DNA from: Silene conica
Lineage: Eukaryota > Streptophyta > Magnoliopsida > Caryophyllales > Caryophyllaceae
Direction: 5' to 3'
DNA: 64,000 nt
Assembly: GCA_029255685.2 (NCBI GenBank)
Contig: CM055317.2
Location: 23,371,001-23,435,000, forward strand
Below the pieces are notes generated by a model that saw nothing but the letters and a program-made list of their open reading frames with translations, made no database searches and was not told the DNA's origin. The position numbers were made by a program, and so were the translations under genes. Of this stretch, positions 36,372 through 47,997 are shown piece after piece. The first letter of the stretch is position 1; every line of letters starts with the position of its first letter.

Positions 36372-39234
36372 TGTAACATCCCGTATTTTCGTGAAATCTA
36401 ATTTAAGCGTTTTTAATTATTTTAAGTAATAAAATAATAATTTGATAATTTATCTCGAAAGATTTTATTTATTTAGTGAGATCCGTCTTAAGAACCTTAA
36501 GTCCTTAAGACGAATACTACTTGGCGAACTTAAACTCGAATGATAAATATCCGTTCAAGTCCGACCCATTTTATTTAAATACGGAAAGAGCAATTACTTA
36601 AACCCCTAAAAACCCCTTAAGTTGTCATATTTCATCTTCCTCACAACTCCTTTCACTGTAAACTTAATTCCTTCAAAACCTCCATTGTTACTCTCTCCTT
36701 TTCAAGCTTTTCTTTGTCATCCGTTCTTCAAATCGAGAAAGTAAGTACATTTTCGGAATCCTCGTTCAATTTCCAAGTCATCTACCACTTCGGTTTCTCG
36801 TTTCCATCACTTCGAAAATTCAGCCTGTTTTCATAATCCCGTTTTTGTGCTCTTAAACCGGTTTTCTTTGTTTTCAGGCGAAGGATTTGACAACCCGGAC
36901 ATTGATAGCTTCATACTCGAGGAAGATCTTTAGCCGGATAAGCTTAAGAGGTGACGATAATGAGAAACTCGGCCTTTATGTGTATATTAGCATATTTGAT
37001 GTGAATCTTATTTGGTTTCTGATTTTTGTCGAAATATGATGTTAAAGGACTTAGCAACATGTTTAGGTTGATGTTGTGGTGAAGAATTCATGCTTGAATT
37101 GATTATCAAATGCTTTTAAGTATATTTTCAGTTTTTATCATTTTGCGACGGATACACGTATAATTCATTTGAGGATTGTTATGGGACTTGTTTTCTGATA
37201 GATTAGTAGTATTGGATGATTTATGTTAGTGGGTAAACATTATTTGTGATGCTATCGAAGATTTGAAGTCGAATCGTGAAGTTTGTGAAAGTTTAGAAAA
37301 TCACGATTTTGGTTGCAGGCTCTCTGAGCCGGTCGACCGACCGGCCGCCGGTCGACCGGCTGGGAGAGCATTTGTGTGTTTTGCGGATTTTTGGAAAATT
37401 AGCTTAGGACTGCCAGCCGGCCGGCCGACCGCCTGCCAACCGGCTGGTAGTCATTTTGCCTTGTGTCTTTTTCGAAAGACTTATATAGGATGGGAGCCCA
37501 GCCGGCAGACCGGCCGCCTGCCAGCCGGCTGGGAGTACATGTGGGGATGGTTTTCGTTTGAGGAGACTTGGGAAGGTCTTCCCAGCCGGCCGACCGGCTG
37601 CCTGCCGAACGGCTGGGAGGCTTTTTGTGTTGTTTTGTTCTGGAAAAGATAGAAGGAGGCTGAGGGGATTGCCAGCCGGCCGACCGGCTGCCTGCCGACC
37701 GGCTGGGAGTCCCTGAAGGCCATTGAGTTGTTTTAAATCGTAACTTTCGAACGGTTGTTCGGTTTCTTTTGAAACTCGTTTTGTATACCTGTGACATGTA
37801 TTTGAAGTCCCCGGTGTACGGGCAACGTTATATTGGGTTCGGGAATGAAGTGAGGATAGAGACCCCCCGGTCGGGTAACCGAAAGGGAAACCGGCTCTCC
37901 CTCGTCCTAGTTCCCGGAATCAATTGTATGTTGATTAGAGGTTTAAGAAGTTAGAACTATAGGTTAGTTTCTACCTTGGATGTTAGTGGGTATATTGTTT
38001 GTCGCGTGGTGGGATATGTGTTAAGCTCACCTCTGGACCCACCATGTGTTTTATATGTCGCGTGACGGGATATGTGTTAAGCTCACCTCTGGACCCGTTA
38101 CGTGTTTTGTTTGGGCGTGTCAGGATATGTGTTAAGCTCACCTCTGGACCTGACACGTGATCGGTTGTCGTGCACGGGATATGTGTTAAGCTCACCTCTG
38201 GACCCGTTGTGCGGTAGCTGTGTATTGGGATATGTGTTAAGCTCACCTCTGGACCCAGTACTTGTTTGTAGCATCGGGATATGTGTTAAGCTCACCTCTG
38301 GACCCGTTGCTTTTGGATGATTAGGGATATGTGTTAAGCTCACCTCTGGACCCTTTTCATGTTGTGTAAGTTTAGGGATATGTGTTAAGCTCACCTCTGG
38401 ACCCTTTACTTGAATTGTATGTTGGGATATGTGTTAAGCTCACCTCTGGACCCGACATAGTGTAGTAATGGGATATGTGTTAAGCTCACCTCTGGACCCA
38501 TTGCTAGTGTTATGAATGCTTTATCTGCTTGCCTTGATGATGGTACAGTGTCAGATATGCATGATGAGTTTACGATGCTTTATCTGCTTGCCTTGATAAT
38601 GGTACAGTGTCAGATATGCATGATGAGTTATGATTTGTTTACTTAGTTGTGGTTTAATCATCCAAGGCATTGGATGACTCTTAGTTCGGTTTCATAAATA
38701 ATTGGATTGAAAGACCCCCCGACTGGGTAACCAGTAGGGAAACCGGCTCTCCTTCCTATTTGTTTATGAAGTTAGTTGAGAGCCGTGCATGGTAATCGCA
38801 TGTTAGTAAGAGATCAGATGATGAGTTGTTTATGCTTCACATGTTGATATATGTTGGAGTATTCTGTATTGCTTTATATGTTACGTGTTGTCACAAAAGG
38901 TGGCTAGGAGAACTCTAGTCACTCCCCACTGATTGTGGCGTACATGTTTTTCATGTATGTAGGTACATGCTGGTTGGAGATGGGTTCACGAGAGCTAGCG
39001 AGTGATGATCCTGCTGTCATCATACGACTTACCTTATATCGTTTAGCTGGACTCGTAGTTGTTACTTTTGTATTGGTGCCGGTAGGGATGTTCCATCCCC
39101 GGCTGATGTATTCAGTTTATGTTTCAGTTTAAGACTTCTCGCATGTTGTTTCTTCTTCTAAAAAGTTTTAATTCCGCTGCATTTTTTTGGTACTTTTATG
39201 TGTTTATATTTCCGCTTTCGCGAGGGGTTTTACA
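36372..39234 (+). repeat. 3' LTR of the LARD-like element
   Basis: Second copy of the 2863-bp LTR, offset 6323 bp from the first, with all of its internal repeats. Confidence 0.95.
38011..38499. repeat. Ten-unit array of covarying hairpins in the LARD 3' LTR
   Basis: Same ten units, in the same order and with the same arms, as at 31688-32176. Confidence 0.93.
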
Positions 39235-39775
39235 TTTACCATACGAGTAATTAGCTACGTCGACTTAACCAATTAAACACAAATAAATGCCATAATTAAC
39301 AACAGAGACAAATTACCATCAACCGTTCTAACCTAAACGAACTCCGTCACATTATCATTGGATCACCTATATCCTAGTCTAGAGAATTAGCTACGCATAA
39401 AGGAGGGAACGATTGAGATAGAATAGATAAAGGAAAGGGAGTACATGATCGCGATAATAAAATTGCAGGATAAAACAATAGAAAGCAAGGAGTAAAGAAA
39501 ATGAGAATAAAAAGAACAAAGGTAGATTAAATTACCGAACGCAAATGGCAAAGTAGAGTTCTTGAAAGCTAGGAAAATGCTACTGAATGATTACTGATTA
39601 CAAGTTTTCTAGAGTAAAATCTAAGAGTAGAGATAAAAAGATAAAAGATAAAAGTGAAGATTAAAGTAAAAAGTAGTCTAAAAAGAACTCAAAAACTGCT
39701 TAAAAACGAAATAGTCTGATTCCCATTCGATGACCTAATGGGCTTAGGTTAAATTTGGGCTTCGGAAAAGAAAAA

Positions 39776-39889
39776 CTGGTCGATCGACTTGGGAACTGGT
39801 CGATCGACTTTATTATCGACCAAAAGTGGTCGATCGACTAAAACACTGGTCGATCGACTTAGCAATCGACCAAAACTGGTCGATCGACT
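39776..39889. repeat. Second copy of the GTCGATCGAC palindrome array
   Basis: Same five palindromes and spacing as at 26257-26370, in the other LTR. Confidence 0.9.
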
Positions 39890-40460
39890 AATCTGTCGAA
39901 CAGATTTCCTGCAATGCGCACTGAACTTCAAATGGCCGCCATTTCTTCGTTACTCGTGCAAATCAAGCTTTTTTGGTGGCGTTAGAAAGCTAAGAGGATA
40001 AGGTTTCACCTCCAATTGAAATCACTTGATTATCTATTGTAGAACTCAAGTTATAGCTCTTCAAAGTAGGCACTAGCAACGTGAAGCTCTTCTTTCACTC
40101 GATAGACTTCCATTACTTCTACGCGCATCTCAAGATGGTAGTAATAAGCTCCGACTCAACTCTTTTCCTAAATGCATGCATAGGGACATGTTTTAGGCTT
40201 GTTTATGATCTTCTCCGGCTCATATCTGCAAATAACACATGACAAACCAAAGTAGACTATTCGGGGGACATTTGTAGTAAAACACTACGAAATAAGCATG
40301 GAATGCTTGCTAATATGGCCTAAAAGGTTTATATAAAATACACGCATCAATAAGTCTTCGACAAAACTGTAGACCATTCTCTTAACCACTGATTTTTTAA
40401 AATGCAAAAATTGTGAGCTACAAATCTCTAACTTGAAAGAAAGACGTAAAGAAAATAATT

Positions 40461-40607
40461 CTTCTTGTGCTGCATGCTGTCGCGCTAATACTTGGCATTG
40501 TTGGAATATCTGCGGATTTCAAGTTCCATAATGAGAGCTCAATCCTTAACTTATACAGCGTGCACTATTGGCTTAGGAATGGGGTTATTTCCCTCTACGA
40601 CATCCAG
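40461..40607 (+). pseudogene. Captured exon of a cytochrome b561 gene inside CACTA 1
   Basis: The translation contains LHAVALILGIVGISADFKFH, then NESSILNLYSVHYWL and ISLYDIQ, followed by a donor CAG|GTAATC. These match the transmembrane core of plant ascorbate-type cytochrome b561 (LHA..LILG, FHNES, LYS.H.WL, SLY.IQ), including haem-ligand-type histidines. Only this exon-sized piece is evident. It is a transposon-borne fragment rather than a working gene. The exon start is approximate. Confidence 0.75.
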
Positions 40608-41499
40608 GTAATCTATCTTCTCCAGTTAAATTGCATTACAGTAGTCTGCCTGATCACATTCTGACCCAACTTACCATGAACTTAGAGCATTACAATAGTT
40701 GAACTGCTTTTCTGACCATTAAATTGCATTACAGTAGTCTGCCCAAATTGCATAAATCATCTTTGTATGACCGAATACAAGGATATTACAGCATTTCTTA
40801 TTGTCTGATTTCATGCGTTTCTGCTATTATGCAAAGAATAATTTGTGCTTACTTTGAAGAGCCCCCTTGTCTTCCAGTGAGCGAAAGCTTCAATTTTTGT
40901 TGATTTAAAGGTGTTAATGCACAACAAAAGCTTCAATTTTTGTTGATTTATAAGTGTTCATGCACCTGATGACAGCTCTTGTGTCATTTCTAACATGTTT
41001 GTTGCAGATTCTGTTGATTATGAACTAAATTCTTACAATGTAATATAGAACAAGTTAAGAAGGTATATCTTATTTCCGTTATCGGTATGTTATATTTATC
41101 CAGTTGTAGATTTATATTCTTACAATTGACCAATTTGTTAATTATAGCTTATGGAGGAATCAACCATGTCAATAGGCGATATTTATGAGATCAAAGAAAA
41201 GTGGACTACCAAATGTTTAGCAAACTTGTAGATTAGTTTATCAACTAGAGTGTGTATATTCATACACTTGTGATGTATTTTTGGTCATAGTGATGATGAT
41301 GTTGTTACGTTGGATGTGATGCAAGATTGGTGTACGTTTGTTGGACTTGTAGTGTTTGGAATACTATTTATGTGTTTACATTTCTATTTAGAGGTTTAAT
41401 TCTGTTTCTATTCATATAGCATTTGGAATTATCAAATTTATGGGGAGATGTAGCTGAAATTTCCGTAGAAATTTTCATTTAAAAAAAAAATATATATAT

Positions 41500-42085
41500 A
41501 ATTGTTGTGACGATTTCTTTAAATCCGATGTAATAAGGTTAAATAAATTCACTTTTAATGACGGTATTCACAAAAAACCGATGCTATAATAATCTTTAAT
41601 GGCGGTTTTTGGAAGGAAACCGACATTATAACAACCTTTCTCGGCGGTTCAGTAACTACAACTGTCGTAATAAAAAACATGTTTCGGTAGTATATTAGCT
41701 TTCAAACACCTATAACGACGGTTTTTAGAACTTTTAATGACGGTTTAAGACCAAAGAATTGACGTTTTAATTATCTTTAGTGGCCGTTTTTGTAAAGAAA
41801 ATTGACATGATAAATACCTTTCCCGACGGTTCTGTAGCTATAGTGGCGGTTTTTAGAACATTTAACGACGGTTGTAAAACAATAAACGTCGTATTATATA
41901 AGTCTATAGCTACGGTTTTATATAACAACCGCCACAATAAGAGAGATATAGCGACGGTTGTAGAAACTTTATACGACGGTCGTAAACTTTATACGACGCC
42001 GCAATATACGACGCACCCTAAACCTCTCAAAACCGCCACAAAAGGTCATTTATGACCGCCACCGTAGGGGTGTTTTCTACTAGTG
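41500..42085. repeat. CACTA 1 right subterminal repeat zone
   Basis: A longer counterpart of the left zone with many GACGGTT, GGCGGTTTT and AACCGCCAC copies in both orientations, ending at TTTTCTACTAGTG. Confidence 0.8.
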
Positions 42086-42297
42086 CACTAGTATTTACTT
42101 TTGACTTTCAAATTCAAAATTCACCCTTCACTTTTAATCGCCTATTTTTCCTATAAATACTCTTTAACCGTCCCTCTTTTCACTTTCTTTACCTTTCTTT
42201 GCCTTTCTTTACCTTTTTTTCAAATCTTCTTGGCTTCTTCTTGCTTTTACTGCTTTTTCTTTACGATAATTTTTTTTTACCGCTTTCCAAGATCAAC

Positions 42298-44382
42298 ATG
42301 TCTGCTCCTAGCTCTTCCGCTGCTACCCCTTCGGCTACTCCTGCTGCTGGCTCTTCTAGGTCTTCTTCTGCGTCGGGGGACTATTCTGGTCCCTTCCCCT
42401 CGCAGAAGCTTCTTGCGCCCAAACATCTTTGCGACTCTACCTTTAATGAGTCACATGCCGTTCTCATTAGGATGAGGTTTGGCTTCCCGGAAGGGGTTGT
42501 CTTCCACTTCCCTCTTGCCGGCGAGAAGGCCGATTTCACGAGGGAGGGATGGGCCTGTTTCTATGAGTACCCCTTGCGCTTGGGTTTAAGGTTCCCCTTT
42601 CCTGATTTAATCATTGATTTTTTAAAGTTAACCAAATTCGCTATGTGTCAGGTTGCCCCCCATGCATGGCGGATCTTGCTTAGTATATGCGCTCTGAACC
42701 GTGAGCGAGGGCTGAACATAGGGCTGACAGACTTGGCTCAGTGGTTCAACCCACGCTCCTTGAGCCACTCTCAGTGCACGATCTGTAGCCATGATAACAT
42801 GCCTTCTGCTATTGTCTTTTTCCACCACCCCAGATGATAGTAAATGGTTCACTCGTTTTTTTTTTGTCAAGATTGACACACTGCCTTCCTCTCCAGACTA
42901 CAACTTTTTCTGAGTGGCAGCCTGTGGAAGGTACGGTTTCTGCTATGGGGTTATTTTCCTGGTTTGGTTTTCTTCTGTTGTTATTTTTTATTAACGGTTG
43001 ATCTATTTCTTCAGGAAATAGCCTGGCCAAACTCCCTGAGTCCGAAGATCCTCCCGCTTCAAAGGCCAAGCTTCTGGACCTTCCTGCTGAGGAGAGGACA
43101 TTCTCCAAGCTGGCCCGGGATTTTGTTGTTCTGGCGGTGAAGAAAGAGGGTACGGTGCTTCTTATCTGGTGGTTTTCTGGGTGGGTTTTATATTTGGTTC
43201 GTTGTTCTGACTTTCGGTGTTATTTCAGGCAAGCCCAAGGTGAATGTGGACAGGGTGATGCAGCTGCGGAGGAAAAGGTTCACTCCTGGGGACGCGGGGT
43301 CCTCGAAGAAGAAGAAAGTGGAAGCTGTTGGGGGAAGCCCTACTGGAGCTGGGTCCAAGGCTGCCCCTATCGAAGTAGATGCTACTGATCCGGTTCAGGA
43401 GTCTGTTCCTACGACTTCTTTTGTTGATCCGTCTCCCCTTAAGATCTCTACCACCATCCCTACTCCCAGTTTTAAACTTTTACCCGAGCCACTGCCTCAG
43501 AATCTTCTAGGGAGTCCTCTTCTCCTGCTCTGCATCTGGAAATCCCTGGGGGTTTTGGTGGGTCCAAAACCAAGCTCTGGCCTACCTTGAACTCTCTACT
43601 GTTCCCTGCTTCTACTTCTATTTTGAAGAAGCGTCCTTTTAAGGACCTGACCAGACATGCTGCAGAGGTTAATTTTGAGGTAGCCCTTTCTCCTTTGTTT
43701 TTGGGTAGCTGTTTTGTTTTTTTTTGTTTTTTTAATCTCATCTGGTCTTGTGTCTTCAGGCTTTGGAGCTGTCGTTGTGTCTAACCAGCGGAGCGAGGCT
43801 TTGCTGGCAGATCTTCATCGTATGAAGGTGGCTCACGATGAGGCTCTGGGGAGGATGTAGGAAATGGCGAAGAGGGAGCAGGAGATGATGGTGATGCTGA
43901 ACTCGGAGGAGATATTGAGGGGGAATCTGCGGCAGGCTGTTGAGCGCTTTCGTCAGGATGTGATTGCGGGCCAAGAGAAGCTCAAGGCTCAAGAGGAGAC
44001 CTTTCAGAACCAATTGACCACGGCTCAGTCTAAGTTGGAGCGGGCCTTAACCTCAGAGACTGATTTGGTGCTGAAGGTGGAAGCTCTGGAGCATAAGAAG
44101 GCCGGTCTGCAAAGAGCTCTGATTGAGGTTGTTGCCTACACCGCTGCTGAGACCCGGATAAAATGTATTAAGGAGTTCCAGGAGGGTAGTCATACCACCT
44201 GGGACTTAGCTGCTCTGGAGGAAGCTTTCGCTGCAGATTTTCCTGACGGTCTGAACATGGACCTGATTTCTGATGATGAAGAAGAAGAAGGCATGGTGGG
44301 GTCCCAAGATGCCGAAGAGGAGGTGACCTCTGGCCCCACCCGCGTTGATGCCGCCGCTGCTGAACCTACTCCTGATGAGTAG
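42298..44382 (+). pseudogene. Additional antisense frame of the Tat element (Transposase_28/plant mobile-type), decayed
   Basis: This region is read opposite to the element's pol. It opens with a Ser/Ala-rich head (MSAPSSSAATPSATPAAG). The following domain (FGFPEGVVFHFPLAG, VAPHAWRILLSICALNRERG) resembles the putative gypsy-type domain of plant elements. It ends with a long coiled coil (43870-44180) and an acidic tail. A TATA-like CTATAAATAC lies at about 42152, upstream of the first ATG. It is part of the fossil element, with several breaks, and is not a host gene. Confidence 0.6.
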
Positions 44383-45157
44383 GTTCTTTAAAACTTGCGT
44401 TGATGGGCCCTGATATGGGCGATAATATTTTGTTTTTTGTCATGAACTTTTGGTGCCCCTGCATGGTATTTGAAACTGTTGTAACTTTGCTGCTGGTCCG
44501 GGTGGACCAGCAAAAACAATTTGGTTACTGGACTGCCTTGGGCAGTTCTTTTTTTGAATCGTATGGTTCCCCGTTGTATGGGGCTTTGTTTACTTGTTGG
44601 TTTTTCTGCCGTTTTTCTGGCGTTTTCTTTTGTACATGCATGTTTCGTTTGTGTTTTGGCCATCGCTGCTTTGGTGTGCTGGCCTGGTGTTTCAGATACC
44701 CATCCCTATACTGGGGTGTCAGGCTTTGACTTAGGTTCTCCTGCGATCAGTGCAGATTTCCTCTTTAGGTCAGTCTACTAGGATAGGCAAATTCTGGTCC
44801 AGAAATAAGTAATAAAAACTTTTTCTTTATCTTCAAAAGACTCGATAGTTGATTTTAAATGTACCAAGGTTTTAAATTATAAGACTTTAGATTACCAAAC
44901 TTAGGTTATAAAAATATAAAAGCAGGACAAAATTTTAATTTGAACCAGAGTATACTTTATACAGAGTAGAACCTGAGGTCTAAGGGAACTGCTCTGGTCT
45001 GGTGGAGGCACCTTTAGATGATATACTTTTTTAAGTGAAGTATATTCCATGATCTGGGTATCATTTCCCCTTCCATTATCATTAGTCTGTAGGCCCCATT
45101 ACCAACTATGCTCTCAACTTGGTATGGGCCCTCCCAGTTGTAAGCAAACTTTCCAGC

Positions 45158-45671
45158 TTATCGGTTTCTGGTGTTCTGGAACACCTTTCTCAGGGCCAGA
45201 TCTCCCACTTGCAAGGTTATGATCCTGACATTTTTGTTGTAGCTTCGAGCTACCATCTGCTTATATGAGGCCATTCTGACGTAGGCGCTGGTCCTGAGTT
45301 CATCAATAGTGTCCTGGCTACTTGTCATTTCTACTTGGTTCCGGTCCTCAGTTATACATCCGTATCTGTGGGTTGGGATTTTGATTTCGGAAGGAATTAC
45401 CGCTTCTGCTCCGAAGACAAGGCTGAAGGGGGTCTGACCTGTTGCTACTTTTGGAGTAGTTCTGTCAGCCCACAGGACCAGAGGGAGCTCCTCTGCCCAT
45501 TTCCCTCCCATTTCTTGTAGTTTATTTTTCATATTTTCAATGATGATCTTATTACTGGACTCAGTTTGTCCGTTGAACTGGGGGTTTCTGGGGGTAGATT
45601 TCTGGAGTGATACGTTCCACCCAGCGCAGAAAGCCTCGGTTTTCTTCCCAATGAATTGGGAACCATTGTCA
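45158..45671 (-). pseudogene. Integrase C-terminal region of the Tat element
   Basis: Minus-strand translation includes WAEELPLVLWADRTTPKVAT and GQTPFSLVFGAEAVIPSEI, the conserved C-terminal integrase region of plant Gypsy elements. It continues on the far side of CACTA 2. Fossil. Confidence 0.8.
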
Positions 45672-45674
45672 CAT

Positions 45675-46380
45675 CACTACAACAATATGGTACTTGCGCC
45701 ACGATTTATGTCACGGGAATTCTTAATTCGTGACCTAAATTTGCTTAGCCACGGGAAAAAAAGTCCCCTTGCTTCAAAATTAATTGGTAAAAAAATTTAT
45801 GTCACGGGAAAATATATCCGTGGCAAATAATTGTTTTTAGTCACGAATTAAGCTAATGACCGTGACTAACAAATGTGTTTAGTCACGCATTAAGTCACGC
45901 CCGTGGCTAATAATTATTTTTAGTCACAATGTCGTGGCTAATTATGATTTATTGTCACATGTAAGTAACCCGTGACTAATTATTGTTCTTAGCCACACTG
46001 AATTCTTAACGTGACTAATTATGATTTATTGTCACAGGTAAATTATTCGCGACTATATTGTTCTTAGCCACACACTGAATTCTTTCCGTGACTAATTTAC
46101 TAGTACAAAAAGGGTTATTGACATCGCTTCGTTAACATCACTTCTTTGTAGAAACGATATAATTAATAACACTAGAGTTATTAACATCGGTTTTTCATAT
46201 AAAACGATGTTACATATTTTATTTTTATTATTTACATCAGTTATATCATCGATTATTTGAAAAACGATGTTAATATTACGTTGCATCAGTTTTAGTGAAA
46301 TCGATGTCAATTTATTGAGATGATATTTCCTTGCATCGTTTTACAACTGATGTGACAAATCTATTGTTACCCGACAATCA
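45675..46380. repeat. CACTA 2 left subterminal zone, with a second repeat type
   Basis: To about 46100 the repeats are GTCACGGG/CGTGACTAA. From about 46105 (ACTAGTACAAAAAGGG) another set of CATCG(G)TTTT/AAAACGATGT repeats runs to about 46360. That resembles the terminus of a different CACTA family, so a second element or a composite end is likely. Confidence 0.65.
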
Positions 46381-47936
46381 AGTAATACCTAAACTGACCC
46401 TTCAATTACCTCATTCGCATAATTTCACAGAAACCCCAAGTTTCCCACAATCCCTTAGCTTGCTACCTCATCGTCGCTCTCCTCTTCACACAGGCCATTC
46501 ACCCCACCGTTAGGCTTTAACGCCAACTTCTGTATGACACTGTCTTGCTCGCTATCCTTCATCGCTCGATCGATCGATCTCCTACTTCGACGCGCCGCTA
46601 TATGAATTGATTAAGGTATTATCAGAATTTTTCTTATTATTTCTCCATTATATTTAGTGTTGCGTTATTGTTTGAATGACAATTCAATAATTGAAGTATG
46701 GTCTTATTGTATATCCATCAGATTTGTTTCTCCATTACCGTTGTTTTGTCTCTAATGATCGGCCGATAGAAGTACTTGTTTGGCCAGTTTACGAAGTCAG
46801 GCTAATAACTTGATATTTTGTTAACTGTGATATAAGTGATACCTTAAATGGCAGTTGCAAAGAATTCTTCGTAAATGGTAGTTTGAACATCGATTCAACG
46901 AAAATATTGCTTAATAATTGAAAGCAGTTGCAGTTGTACGGGCTTTCTAGTTTAGTATTGTTGACATTAAGACGAGCTTTTACTCAATGGCTTATCAAAT
47001 TATGGTACAAAACACAGTCAGTAAATAACAGGCTTCCTATGCGCTTGTATGATTCTTATTTGTAACTTTCTTACGACTTGACATCCATTTGACTTTCGTG
47101 TTCTCTGTTTGTAGAGGAGCTTGTAACAGGCTTATCTCGAGTCTAATGGGAGAAGTTAGATGTGAGCATTCATACTAGTAGGATGAAGCAGGTTTTCTGG
47201 TCATAGCATCATCTAGGTCTCACTCGTCATTTTTTTGTATTTGGTTTCATGTCTGCTGAAGCTTAGTTGTCTTCATCATAGCCCTGATTCTCATGATTAT
47301 CTCATGCTTTAACTCTGCAATCTCCTTCCCAGGCAGCCTCAAGTATACCTCGTACAGAGCTCTTTTGCGGATTCGCCATACTTTATAATTATAGGCAACA
47401 AGAGACATACTCAAAATTTTGGTCTACACAGTAGCACCATGAACCTGATCATTCTGATCATTCTCCACAGGGAACTTTCCTCCAATCCATTTCTCTATAT
47501 GCTGACGAATTTTGCTACTGTACTTGCATTGAACTGTCAGATATTGGACATTCTCAGTCTTAGTCCCATACTAGCTGGCAGCATCATTACAATAGCCAAA
47601 TCTCATAAGTTTATCCTTCGTATTCAAACCTTCGTGCATCACGAGCCAGTGGATAACTGAGTGCTTGGGTACACTCCAGCTATTCCATCTCTTTTGTTAT
47701 GCCTTTTGCTTTGTAATTTATTATGGTTGAGTTGAAAAAAATTTAGGTTACGGTGGATAGAAAGCTACTCATGCTTTTACCCCGTCCATTTGGTGGATCA
47801 TATCAAATAATATCTGAAATAGATAAATGCTTAAGCGGCTATTGCTTTCGTCAAGTCCATGGTTGCCAGAGTCCCAGTCATTAAAGGGAGGCCATTGAGG
47901 CCTTGAGATTCTTCTTATTATTTTGGTGCTGTGCAG

Positions 47937-47997
47937 GTGTTAACTATGATTATTGATGTTGGAACCAACAATGAAAAGCTTCTCAAGGATCCCTTGT
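47937..47997 (+). pseudogene. Captured malic enzyme exon (part 1) in CACTA 2
   Basis: A CAG acceptor and a GTAAGA donor bound 61 nt reading MIIDVGTNNEKLLKDPL, with one base left over. DVGTNN..LL.DPLYLGL is a hallmark of plant malic enzymes (oxidative decarboxylation of malate), most like the mitochondrial NAD-dependent type, though the subtype is not certain. The next exon lies at 49404. Confidence 0.85.

Larger units (their letters stand above)
30049..39234 (+). mobile_element. LARD-like non-coding LTR retrotransposon nested in the LTR of the 25269-40349 element
   Basis: TTTAC is duplicated at 30044-30048 and 39235-39239. The LTRs are 30049-32911 and 36372-39234, both 2863 bp, beginning TGTAACATCCCG and ending GGGGTTTTACA. 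A tRNA-iMet-type primer site (TTGGTATCAGAGC) follows the first. A TTTCGAGGACGAAAC motif precedes the second, as at the 3' end of Del/Tekay chromoviruses. The 3.46-kb interior shows no gag or pol. Very long LTRs with a non-coding interior define LARDs, presumably mobilised by a chromovirus. I noticed one base difference between the LTRs, so this is the youngest insertion here. It looks structurally whole. Confidence 0.93.
25269..40349 (-). mobile_element. Non-autonomous LTR retrotransposon (minus strand), inside CACTA 1
   Basis: ATAAG is duplicated at 25264-25268 and 40350-40354. The LTRs are 25269-26830 and 29597-40349 (the latter enlarged by a nested element). Ends are TGA(T/C)ACGG...CGCATCA on +. 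On the minus strand the primer site TGGCGCCGTTGTCGGGGA (29577-29594) follows the 5' LTR and matches the 3' end of plant tRNA-Asp. A purine tract just right of 26830 marks the 3' LTR. The 2.77-kb interior has one gag-like frame but no protease, reverse transcriptase or integrase that I can see. By eye the LTRs differ at roughly a dozen sites in 1.56 kb (under 1%), so the insertion is young. Lineage is probably Gypsy (Athila/Tat-like primer site). Confidence 0.9.
22557..42085. mobile_element. CACTA 1 (En/Spm-type) transposon, about 19.5 kb including nested elements
   Basis: The ends are CACTAGTAGAAAA on the left and TTTTCTACTAGTG on the right. CAC is duplicated at 22554-22556 and 42086-42088. 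Both ends carry dense subterminal repeats, GACGGTT and GGCGGTTT and their complements. An LTR element occupies 25269-40349, leaving about 4.4 kb of CACTA proper. I see no TNPD/TNPA-type transposase, so it is non-autonomous. Its core instead holds exon-like host fragments (23520-23685, 24987-25104, 40461-40607), all read on +. Confidence 0.92.
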
